Origin: Terriglobia bacterium
GTDB taxonomy: Bacteria > Acidobacteriota > Terriglobia > JAJPHL01
Length of the DNA: 64,000 bases
Direction of reading: 5' to 3'
Assembly (NCBI GenBank): GCA_021325275.1
Contig: JAJPHL010000017.1
Span: forward strand, 1 to 64,000
A program made the position numbers and the translations under genes. This document shows positions 17,297-25,075 of this stretch, one piece after another (position 1 is the first letter of the stretch; each line of letters starts with the position of its first letter). The notes below the pieces were generated by a model. The model made no database searches and was not told the origin of the DNA. It was given only the letters and a program-made list of their open reading frames with translations.

Positions 17297-18292
17297 ATGC
17301 GTTTTGGAATCACTTTCAAGGGCGACCTGGCGGTCGACCGCACGATCAATCTTACGAAGCAAGCCGAAGACTCGGGATTCGAGTACGGCTGGATTTTCGA
17401 TTCCCACATTTTGTGGCGCGAATGCTATCCGATGCTCGCGCTGATGGCCAATGCCACCAAGCGCATGAAGTTCGGCACGTTGGTAACGAACCCGGCGGTG
17501 CGCGACCACACGGTGACGGCGAGCTTGCTGGCGTCGCTGAACGAAATTTCGCACGGCCGCATGCAACTCGGCATCGGGCGCGGCGACAGTTCGCGTCGCG
17601 TGCTTGGTAAAAAGCCCACCACACTAGCGCAACTCGAGGAATGCTGCGCCACCATCACGACGCTTTGCTCCGGCGGCCAAATCGATTACGAAGGGCGTCC
17701 GGCGAAACTCACGTGGGCGAAACACGGCGTACCTCCCGTGTGGGTGGCGGGCTACGGACCGAAGGCGCTCCACACCGCCGGTAAAATCGGCGACGGGGTG
17801 ATACTGCAATTCGCCGATCCCGACTTGATCGAATGGTGCATGGGCTTTGTGCGCGAAGGTGCCAAGGAAGCCGGCCGCGATCCGTCGAAGATCGAAGTGA
17901 TGTCCGCCGCGCCTGTGTGGATGGACGCCGACCTGAACAAGTGCCGCCAGCAAGTCCGCTGGTTCCCCGCTCTGGTGTCGAATCATGTGGTCGATTTGGT
18001 CTCGCGATACAAACCGGAGGAACTGCCGCCGGCGCTCACGGCGTACGTTCAGGATCGCAAAGGCTACGATTACCTGCATCACGCCGAGGTCGGCAGCTCG
18101 AACGCGCAGTTTGTGAGCGACGAAGTAGTGGATCGCTTCTGCGTAGTGGGTCCCGCGGAGGCGCACGTCGCGAAGTTGAAGCGCTTGCAGCAAGCCGGTG
18201 TCACGCAGTTCAACATTTACCTGATGTGCGGCGACGAGGAGCAAACGCTGGTCGACTATCGCAAGCACGTGCTCGGCGCGTTCGGCAAGTGA
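17297..18292 (+). CDS. LLM-class flavin oxidoreductase (TIGR03842/CPS_4043-like)
   Basis: This 331-residue protein has the luciferase-like monooxygenase TIM barrel. The N-terminus MRFGITFKGDLAVDRTINLT is followed by GFEYGWIFDSHILWRECYPM, and RMQLGIGRGDSSRRVLG is the cofactor/phosphate region. Members of this subfamily are often found next to dihydropyrimidinase genes, as here, where the two diverge from a 50-base gap. A role in pyrimidine or hydantoin catabolism with F420 or FMN is inferred from that association. The ATG at 17297 follows GGAGGA at ideal spacing. Confidence 0.87.
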   Translation: MRFGITFKGDLAVDRTINLTKQAEDSGFEYGWIFDSHILWRECYPMLALMANATKRMKFGTLVTNPAVRDHTVTASLLASLNEISHGRMQLGIGRGDSSRRVLGKKPTTLAQLEECCATITTLCSGGQIDYEGRPAKLTWAKHGVPPVWVAGYGPKALHTAGKIGDGVILQFADPDLIEWCMGFVREGAKEAGRDPSKIEVMSAAPVWMDADLNKCRQQVRWFPALVSNHVVDLVSRYKPEELPPALTAYVQDRKGYDYLHHAEVGSSNAQFVSDEVVDRFCVVGPAEAHVAKLKRLQQAGVTQFNIYLMCGDEEQTLVDYRKHVLGAFGK

Positions 18293-18342
18293 ACGCGACA
18301 GTATGGCTGCTAGGGCCATCTGTATATGGTAAGATCGTATGT

Positions 18343-18597
18343 ATGAAGAAGACCTTCAATGTTGATTTCGAGCTGCTGCGGGAAGCCCGGACCGCGTGTG
18401 GTGCGAGCACGGACACCGAGACGCTTCGCCGTGGTCTGGAGGCGCTCATCCGGCATGCCTCGTATACGCGATTGCGGACATTTCTCGGGTCGGAGCCGGA
18501 TGCGAAGGATATTCCTCGCCGTCAAGAACCGGCGTCTCGTTCTCGGATGAATTTTCGCCGCTCGAATCGTAGTCAGAGTGCACGGCGGGCGGCATAA
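18343..18597 (+). CDS. VapB-type antitoxin
   Basis: This 84-residue protein is the putative antitoxin of the downstream PIN toxin. It begins MKKTFNVDFELLREARTACG, a ribbon-helix-helix-like segment, continues with STDTETLRRGLEALIRHASY, and ends in a basic disordered tail that would bind VapC. The stop codon directly abuts the toxin ATG. No Shine-Dalgarno is visible; TAAGAT at 18330-18335 could be a -10 box so close that the transcript would be leaderless. Confidence 0.75.
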   Translation: MKKTFNVDFELLREARTACGASTDTETLRRGLEALIRHASYTRLRTFLGSEPDAKDIPRRQEPASRSRMNFRRSNRSQSARRAA

Positions 18598-18975
18598 ATG
18601 GTCTTAACGGATACGTCCGTCTGGATTCGGTCGTTGGCTGGCCGCGCCCCTTATACCGCGGCACTCGATCGCCTCTTGGCTCGCGACGAAGTCGCCGGCC
18701 ATGAACTGGTCTATGGCGAGCTCTTGATCGGTGACCGTGGCGGACGTACCAAACTCTTGGCCGACTACGCTAGAATGCATCAGGCCGTCACGGTTCCCCA
18801 CGCGGAGGTTGTGGCTTTTGTTCGAGCACGCGGATTGCACGGCCGCGGAGTCGGTTGGATCGATGTCCACCTTCTCGCTTCGGCCATTGCCGGCCGGATG
18901 AGGCTGTGGACAGCCGACCCACGCTTGGCCGCGTTAGCGCACGACCTGGGTGCAGCCTACGAACAGGAGGCTTGA
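18598..18975 (+). CDS. VapC-type PIN-domain ribonuclease toxin
   Basis: This 125-residue PIN protein is predicted to cleave tRNA or rRNA when freed from its antitoxin. The four acidic active-site positions are all present: Asp in MVLTDTSVWIR, Glu in LVYGELLIG, Asp in GVGWIDVHLLASA and Asp in LWTADPRLAAL. The gene starts immediately after the antitoxin stop, so the two are co-translated. It appears intact, in contrast to the broken vapC at 59917. Confidence 0.88.
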   Translation: MVLTDTSVWIRSLAGRAPYTAALDRLLARDEVAGHELVYGELLIGDRGGRTKLLADYARMHQAVTVPHAEVVAFVRARGLHGRGVGWIDVHLLASAIAGRMRLWTADPRLAALAHDLGAAYEQEA

Positions 18976-18998
18976 CGGAAGCGTGAAAGGAGCCTGAG

Positions 18999-20144
18999 AT
19001 GCCTCATCGATTCACCATCGGCGTGGAGGAAGAACACCAGATCGTCGATCCGGTGTCGGGCGAACTGCGCTCGCACATCAGCCAGTTGATCGCGGCGAGC
19101 GCTCCGTCGCTCGGCGAGCAGATCAAGCAGGAAATGCATCAGTCGATCGTGGAGGTGGGCACCAACATTTGCGCCGACGTGAAGGAATTGCGCCGCGAGA
19201 TGTATCACATGCGCGGGCAGCTTTCCGCCGCCGCGTCGCGCGTGGGACTGGCCATCGCCGCCGCCGGCACGCATCCCTTCGCCGACTGGAAAGACCAAGT
19301 GATCTCGCCCGGTGAGCGCTACCAAAACATCGTCGAAGAATTGCAGCAACTCGCGCGGTCGCTCCTGATTTTCGGCCTGCATGTACACGTGGCGATGCCC
19401 GACCGCGCCACCACCATCGACTTGATGAACATGACGCGCTACTTCCTGCCGCATTTGCTTGCGCTGTCGACAAGTTCGCCGTTCATCCTGGGCCGCGACA
19501 CGGGATTGAAGTCGTACCGCACCACGATTTTCCGCCGCTTCCCGCGCACCGGCATTCCCGACACCTATGGATCGTGGAGCGAATACGAGAACTATGTGAA
19601 TTTGCTGGTGGAACTCCGCTGCATGGACAATGCCAAGAAAATTTGGTGGGACATCCGTCCGCATCCTTACTTCGGAACGCTGGAATTCCGTATCTGCGAC
19701 GTGCCCACGCGCGTGGAAGACACGATTTGCATCGCGGCGCTGTGCCAAGCGTTGATCGTGAAGCTCTACAAGTTGTACACGCAGAACCAAGGATTCCGCG
19801 TCTATCACCGTTCGCTGATCGAAGAGAACAAGTGGCGCGCGGTCCGCTGGGGCATCGAAGGGAAACTCATCGACTTCGGCAAACGCAAGGAAGTTCCCAT
19901 GCGCGATCTGGCGCTGGAGCTGCTCGATTTCGTCGACGACGTGGTGGACGAACTCGGCAGCCGCTCTGCGGTGGAGCGCGTGCTGACGATCTTGCGCGAG
20001 GGAACGTCGGCCGAACGGCAACTTGCCGTCTTCAAACGCACCGGCGATATCAAGGCCGTGGTGCAGCATTTGATTCGAGAAACTATGGAAGGAGTACCGG
20101 AATTAGCTACCGAGACATCCAGCACACCGGGGATTCGCGCCTAG
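18999..20144 (+). CDS. GCS2-family carboxylate-amine ligase (YbdK-like)
   Basis: This 381-residue enzyme belongs to the glutamate-cysteine ligase type 2 family (TIGR02050/YbdK), which joins an amino acid carboxylate to an amine using ATP. The N-terminus FTIGVEEEHQIVDPVSGELR carries the acidic metal-binding triad EEE. Further family motifs are QSIVEVGTNIC, GTHPFADW and the C-terminal half PHPYFGTLEFRICDVPTRVE. AGGAG lies before the ATG. It is followed on the same strand by two ATP-grasp genes, so a short peptide-like product is a reasonable inference. Whether it makes gamma-glutamylcysteine or something else cannot be told from the sequence. Confidence 0.88.
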   Translation: MPHRFTIGVEEEHQIVDPVSGELRSHISQLIAASAPSLGEQIKQEMHQSIVEVGTNICADVKELRREMYHMRGQLSAAASRVGLAIAAAGTHPFADWKDQVISPGERYQNIVEELQQLARSLLIFGLHVHVAMPDRATTIDLMNMTRYFLPHLLALSTSSPFILGRDTGLKSYRTTIFRRFPRTGIPDTYGSWSEYENYVNLLVELRCMDNAKKIWWDIRPHPYFGTLEFRICDVPTRVEDTICIAALCQALIVKLYKLYTQNQGFRVYHRSLIEENKWRAVRWGIEGKLIDFGKRKEVPMRDLALELLDFVDDVVDELGSRSAVERVLTILREGTSAERQLAVFKRTGDIKAVVQHLIRETMEGVPELATETSSTPGIRA

Positions 20145-20190
20145 TTCTGTTTTCTCGGTGCTCGGTGCTCGGTGGCGAATCGGCGTTCTC

Positions 20191-21141
20191 ATGAAAATAG
20201 GATTACTTTGCGGTCGAGAGTACAGTTTTCCTCCCGCGTTTCTCGATCGCGTGAATTCCCTCGGAGCGGCGCACGGCATCACTGCGGAATTCGTCAAGCT
20301 CACCGGCACGCGAATGGGTGAAGAGCCGGAATATCGCGTGATCGTCGATCGCATTTCCCACGAGGTCGAGTATTACCGCGGCTATCTCAAGCATTCCCTC
20401 CTGAACGGAACGTACGTGATCAACAATCCGTTCTGGTGGACCGCCGACGACAAATTTTTCAACTACTCTGTCGCCGCGAAGCTCGGCATCGCGATTCCCA
20501 AGACCGTGTTGTTGCCGCAGAAAGGCTACCCGAAGGACGTCGACATCGTTTCCGAATCGCTGCGCAACTTGGGATATCCCATCGACTGGGAAGGATTGCT
20601 CGACTACGTCGGCCGCCCGGCGATCCTGAAGCCGTTTTCAGGCGGCGGATGGAAGCATGTTCACAAAGTGAACAACACGCAGGAACTGATTGCGGCGTAC
20701 GACACCACGTCGCCGTATTGCATGACGCTCCAGCAATTCGTGCACTTCGACAAATACGTGCGTTGTTTCACTTTCGGGAAAACCGACATCACCCCGGTGC
20801 ATTATGATCCGCACGAACGTCGTTACATCGTGGATCACAATTATCTTTCGCCCGAACTTGGCGATCGCGTCGTGCGCGACGCGCAAACCATCAACCAAGC
20901 GCTCGGCTACGAGATGAACACCATCGAGTTTGCGGTGGAAGACGGCGTCCCCTACGCCATCGACTTCCTAAATCCCGCGCCCGACTTCGAACGCGACCGC
21001 ATCACGCCGCACTATTTCGATTTAGTGCTCGATCGCATGTCGAAGCTGGTGATCGATCGCGCGCTGCACGGCCATTCTTCGTCGACATTTCCCGGATGGC
21101 GCGGCATGTTAGGAATGGCAGCGGCCGCAACCGCCAAATGA
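20191..21141 (+). CDS. ATP-grasp ligase of unknown substrate
   Basis: This 316-residue protein has a RimK/glutathione-synthetase-like ATP-grasp arrangement. An N-terminal pre-ATP-grasp domain (MKIGLLCGREYSFPPAFLDR) is followed by the ATP-binding lobe with GRPAILKPFSGGGWKHVHKV. The acidic metal-binding motifs lie toward the end (NTIEFAVEDGVPYAIDFLNP). It probably forms an amide or peptide bond by way of an acyl phosphate. It begins 46 bases after the GCS2 ligase and overlaps the next gene by ATGA, so the three form one operon. The product is unknown. Confidence 0.82.
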   Translation: MKIGLLCGREYSFPPAFLDRVNSLGAAHGITAEFVKLTGTRMGEEPEYRVIVDRISHEVEYYRGYLKHSLLNGTYVINNPFWWTADDKFFNYSVAAKLGIAIPKTVLLPQKGYPKDVDIVSESLRNLGYPIDWEGLLDYVGRPAILKPFSGGGWKHVHKVNNTQELIAAYDTTSPYCMTLQQFVHFDKYVRCFTFGKTDITPVHYDPHERRYIVDHNYLSPELGDRVVRDAQTINQALGYEMNTIEFAVEDGVPYAIDFLNPAPDFERDRITPHYFDLVLDRMSKLVIDRALHGHSSSTFPGWRGMLGMAAAATAK

Positions 21142-22448
21142 CATACGCCGAACTCTGGGAGTCTCTCGTCGAGCCGAGTGATCGCTCGCCCGCTGCCGTT
21201 GCGGAACTCGCGCGAACGATGCGCGAGCGCAAAGTGACCTTCGGCGATCGCCCGCACTGCCCTTTCCTGCGCCCGTTCTTTCTGGATGCCGCTGATGAGA
21301 CGCGCGTCCGAGTTGCCGGTGAAGCGATCGCCGCGATCGGCGAACGCGTAATCGAAGCGTCGCTCGCTGATCCGGCGCTCTTGGCGCAAGTCGGATTGAC
21401 GGAGGCGGAAGAACGCCTGGTGCGAATCGATCCCGGATACAAGCGCGCCAGCACCGCGTCACGGCTGGACTCTTTCTTGTTACCCGATTCGCTGATGTTC
21501 GCCGAGTACAACGCGGAGTCGCCGGCGGGCTTAGGATATTCGCAAACGCTCGGCGAAATTTTCGCGGCGTTGCCGCTGATGGATCGATTCCGCAAGCAGC
21601 ATCGAGCGGAAACACGGCCGATTATGGAGTCCATGCTCGAAGCGCTCCTCGCGAGCTACAAGGATTGGGGCGGCACGGCGAATCCGCCGCAGATTGCGAT
21701 TGTCGACTGGAAAGAAGTCCCGACTTACACGGAATTTGAAATCCTGCGTGATCGCTTTGAGCGCCTGGGCGTCCCGACGCTGATTGCCGATCCGCGCGAC
21801 TTGGTTTTCTCGGGCGGCGCGTTGACGGCGCACGGCAAAAAGATCGACTTAGTTTATCGCCGCGTGCTCGTAAACGACATCTTGGCCAAGCCCGCCGAGT
21901 GCCAAGCGCTGATCGACGCGTATTCCGCGCGCGCCGTCTGCGTCGCGAACACCCTGCGCTGCAAGATTCCGCACAAGAAAGCATTCTTCGCCGTGCTGCA
22001 CGACGAGCGCAACCAGCATTTGTTCAGCGGCGCCGAACGCGAGATCATCCGCCGGCATATTCCGGTGACGCATGTAGTCAACGAGCGTGTGGCGGAGTCG
22101 GCGCGCGGCCGTCGTGAGAACTTGGTTCTGAAGCCAAGCGACGAATATGGCGGCGCGGGCGTTTTTCTAGGCTGGGAGTTGACCTCTTCACAGTGGGATG
22201 AAGCCTTGCAGCGAGCGGTAACGGACGCGGGCAAAGTTTGGATTGTGCAGGAGCGAATCCCGGTGCGTCGTGAGGAATTTCCGATGTTCACCGTCGACGC
22301 CAGTGTGACACGTAAGGAAATGCTGGTCGATTTCTCGCCGTATTTTTTCCGCGGAAAAGCGTGCGGCTATCTCACGCGGCTCAGCGCCACGGGACTCGCG
22401 AACGTGACCTCGGGCGGCGGCCAGGCTCCTGCGTTTGTCGTGTCATAG
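21138..22448 (+). CDS. Second ATP-grasp-like protein, circularly permuted type
   Basis: This 436-residue protein differs from its neighbour and resembles the circularly permuted ATP-grasp group found beside GCS2-type ligases. Visible marks are FAEYNAESPAGLGYSQTLGE, a central Rossmann-like part (PQIAIVDWKEVPTYTEFEIL), and the ATP-binding part ENLVLKPSDEYGGAGVFLGW followed by KVWIVQERIPV. The C-terminus contains TSGGGQAPAFVVS. The start overlaps the stop of the preceding ligase. It may add a further residue or modify the product of the first two ligases; this is inference from gene order. Confidence 0.75.
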   Translation: MTYAELWESLVEPSDRSPAAVAELARTMRERKVTFGDRPHCPFLRPFFLDAADETRVRVAGEAIAAIGERVIEASLADPALLAQVGLTEAEERLVRIDPGYKRASTASRLDSFLLPDSLMFAEYNAESPAGLGYSQTLGEIFAALPLMDRFRKQHRAETRPIMESMLEALLASYKDWGGTANPPQIAIVDWKEVPTYTEFEILRDRFERLGVPTLIADPRDLVFSGGALTAHGKKIDLVYRRVLVNDILAKPAECQALIDAYSARAVCVANTLRCKIPHKKAFFAVLHDERNQHLFSGAEREIIRRHIPVTHVVNERVAESARGRRENLVLKPSDEYGGAGVFLGWELTSSQWDEALQRAVTDAGKVWIVQERIPVRREEFPMFTVDASVTRKEMLVDFSPYFFRGKACGYLTRLSATGLANVTSGGGQAPAFVVS

Positions 22449-22566
22449 GCGAGATTCTTGACCAAATCGGGCTGGACGTTTGAACAATCCCATTTCGTTG
22501 ATAATCTAAAGATCACTATGTTGAAGCGAGTTGATTCAAAGCGCAGTTCGCGATGATGGCTGAAAA

Positions 22567-23595
22567 ATGAAAGCTGCTTTCGGAAATCCCGTGGACGACC
22601 TGATGCCCGGATCGCGCAATGCGATCGGCACGTGCCTTGCCGTGCGGCCGCAGGAGCGCGTCACGCTGGTCGCCGACTCCGCCAGCGCAGCCGTCGCCGC
22701 GAGCCTCGGACAAGCGCTCGACGAAACGGGCTGCGATTGGCACGGCATTCTCGTGGAAGACGTCGCGTCGCGCCCCGTCACTTCGCTGCCTCCAGCAATT
22801 CGCGAGGCGCTCGAGTCGACTGACGTCGGCATCCTGTGCATTCAACCGCAGCCCGGCGAATTGCCCATGCGCATGGCGCTGGTGGAAATCGTGGAACGGC
22901 GCCAGATTCGCTATGCGCACATGGTCGGTGTGAACGCGCAAATCATGCGGCAAGGGATGCGCTCGGATTACCGCCTTGTCGATCGCCTCAGCGACCGCTT
23001 GCGCGAACGCATGGTCGTGGCCGGCACGCTCCGCGTGCGCACGCCGGGCGGGACATCGTTGGAAGCACATTTCGACAAAACCCTGGCCTGGGTGAAGACC
23101 AGCGGAATTATCAGCACACGATACTGGTCGAATTTGCCGGCGGGAGAAGTTTTCACCACGCCCGCGCGCGTCGATGGTGTTTTCGTTTGCGACGGCACGG
23201 CCGGCGATTACTTCAATGGAAAGTACGGCGATCTCAGCCGCAATCCAATGCGTTTGCAAATTGAGAACGGCCGCCTGCGCGCCGTCGATTGCGCGCGCAA
23301 AGATTTGGAGCGCGAGTTTTGGGAATACTGCCATATGGACGAGAATAGCGATCGCATCGGCGAGTTAGCCTTCGGCACGAATTACGCCCTGACGGAATTC
23401 ATCGGCGTGCTTTTGCAGGACGAAAAGTTTCCGGGCGTGCACATCGCCTTTGGCGATCCCTATGGAAACCAAACGCACGCCGATTGGAAGTCGCGCACGC
23501 ATGTCGACGTGCTGACGCGCCAGTGCGATGTTTGGATCGACGACGATCAAGTGATCGCCGGCGGACGTTATTTGATGGAACGCCTTGGATTGTAG
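22567..23595 (+). CDS. M29-like leucyl aminopeptidase
   Basis: This 342-residue protein resembles thermophilic (M29/AmpS) metallo-aminopeptidases, which remove N-terminal residues from peptides. The central and C-terminal parts show the family pattern: VCDGTAGDYFNG, NSDRIGELAFGTNYALTEF with the metal-binding Glu, VHIAFGDPYGNQTHADWKSR with the metal-binding His, and THVDVLTRQCDVWIDD with the Asp. It is cytoplasmic, with no signal peptide. It lies 118 bases downstream of the ATP-grasp genes in the same direction and converges on the TldE/TldD genes, so a role in trimming the product of those ligases is possible. Confidence 0.8.
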   Translation: MKAAFGNPVDDLMPGSRNAIGTCLAVRPQERVTLVADSASAAVAASLGQALDETGCDWHGILVEDVASRPVTSLPPAIREALESTDVGILCIQPQPGELPMRMALVEIVERRQIRYAHMVGVNAQIMRQGMRSDYRLVDRLSDRLRERMVVAGTLRVRTPGGTSLEAHFDKTLAWVKTSGIISTRYWSNLPAGEVFTTPARVDGVFVCDGTAGDYFNGKYGDLSRNPMRLQIENGRLRAVDCARKDLEREFWEYCHMDENSDRIGELAFGTNYALTEFIGVLLQDEKFPGVHIAFGDPYGNQTHADWKSRTHVDVLTRQCDVWIDDDQVIAGGRYLMERLGL

Positions 23596-23622
23596 AACGT
23601 CCAACGTCCGACGGAACCCGAA

Positions 23623-24954
23623 TCAGAACTTCGTGACTTCGGTAAAGTGGAAATCGCGGACCTTCATCGCGGGCACGACCATCTCGAACGCTTCTTCGCC
23701 CGAGGCGCGCACCGAAGGACTCATCGCCTCGACGTTGTTCAGCATTTTTACCAGGCTCTGATTGAAGCGGAAATTGCGCAGACCGCGCACCACGCGGCCG
23801 TTTTCCACTAGGAACGTCCCGTCGCGCGTCATGCCGGTCATTACTTTTTCGTACGGTTCCACTTCGCGAATGTACCAAAGGCGTGTGACGAGAATTCCCC
23901 GCTCCGTGGACGCGATCATTTTGTCGATCGACGAATCGCCGCCTTCGATCACAATGTTCATCGGCGCTTCGCCCATTTCGTTGGGCAGCGGAAATCCGTG
24001 ACCCGTTGGCGCGGTCTTCGCTTCGGCCGCCGATTTTTGCGAGTAGACCAAATTGCGAATCACGCCCTTCTCGACGAGCGGCAGCGTGTGGCGCGCAAAA
24101 CCTTCGCCGTCAAAAGGCGCCCCCGATTGCAACGGATGTGTGGCGTCGTCGCGAATCGTGATGTTCTCGCCGAAAAGCTTTTCACCGACACGGTTGTTCA
24201 GGAAACTGCGTTGCTCCTTCACACTCATCGCGCCGAAATCGTAGTACATCCATCCGAGGACATCGAGAACCGCCGACGGTTCGAGGATCACCGTGTAGAA
24301 TCCAGGGTCAATCGCAACAGGATTTCGGCTGGCCACGGCTTTTTCTCCGGCGCGTTCAGCCATGGCGCGAGAATCGATCGCCGCAATGTCGGGCGAGTTC
24401 GCCTTCGCCCATCCGGAACTATCGGGGGCCATCATCGTGACCGAAGCTTCAGAATGCGTGTCGCGATAATACGCCGCGAGTCCGCGCGAGTTCATCAGCG
24501 CGTAAAAACCCTCGCCGGTTGCGAAGATCCCCGCCGCGGTAAGCTGCCGTTTCTCCGCTTCGGCAATCATCACCCGCGCGTTCGCCGCACGTTCCGCAGG
24601 TCCGGCGGCGGCGGTGGCGGCGTGAAAACGTTTCACATGCGGATAGGCCTGTGGGCCGGGCATCGGCTGCAAATCGGGATCCGCGGGACTCGACTTCGCC
24701 AGCGCCGAACACTCCGAGACCACGCGGGCGACCGATGCAGCGTCGAGCTTGTTGGTAGTCGCGCGCGCGGTGCGTCCGCCGAACACGGTGCGCACCGAAA
24801 GCGACACCGATTCTTCCTCGACGTTTTGATGAATCGTGTTGTTGGCGAAGCGCGTCAGCGCATCACGGCCACCCGAAACGATCGCTTCGGTTTCGTCGGC
24901 GTCGCTGACCCGCAGAACTTGCGCGAAAAGTTCCTGGCACTGCGATTCGGTCAT
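23623..24954 (-). CDS. TldE/PmbA-like subunit of a TldD/TldE peptidase
   Basis: This 443-residue protein is the metal-free partner in the TldD/TldE heterodimeric metallopeptidase, which degrades unfolded peptides and matures some modified peptides such as microcins. It has the N-terminal TldD/PmbA segment DALTRFANNTIHQNVEEESV and the C-terminal ERGILVTRLWYIREVEPYEK. It lacks the HExxxH metal motif seen in the neighbouring TldD gene, as expected for TldE. The start at 24954 is close to the hairpin that separates it from tldD on the same strand. Confidence 0.88.
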   Translation of the reverse strand: MTESQCQELFAQVLRVSDADETEAIVSGGRDALTRFANNTIHQNVEEESVSLSVRTVFGGRTARATTNKLDAASVARVVSECSALAKSSPADPDLQPMPGPQAYPHVKRFHAATAAAGPAERAANARVMIAEAEKRQLTAAGIFATGEGFYALMNSRGLAAYYRDTHSEASVTMMAPDSSGWAKANSPDIAAIDSRAMAERAGEKAVASRNPVAIDPGFYTVILEPSAVLDVLGWMYYDFGAMSVKEQRSFLNNRVGEKLFGENITIRDDATHPLQSGAPFDGEGFARHTLPLVEKGVIRNLVYSQKSAAEAKTAPTGHGFPLPNEMGEAPMNIVIEGGDSSIDKMIASTERGILVTRLWYIREVEPYEKVMTGMTRDGTFLVENGRVVRGLRNFRFNQSLVKMLNNVEAMSPSVRASGEEAFEMVVPAMKVRDFHFTEVTKF

Positions 24955-24962
24955 GAAAACCA

Positions 24963-25071
24963 GAAATCAAAAATCAAAGATCAAAGATCAAAAATCAAAA
25001 ATACGAAGCCAGTACGGCCCAGTCCTCATTTTTGATTCTTGCTCTTTGATTTTTGATTTTCGATTTCCCCT
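24963..25071. repeat. Word-repeat hairpin (unit like ATCAAAAATCAAAG)
   Basis: The 121-base gap between the TldE and TldD genes is an A-rich run of ATCAAA words (24963-25002), a short loop, and a T-rich complement (25027-25068, TTTGATTTTTGATTTTCGAT). It has the same design as the other word hairpins but a different word. Confidence 0.78.
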
Positions 25072-25075
25072 CCTC

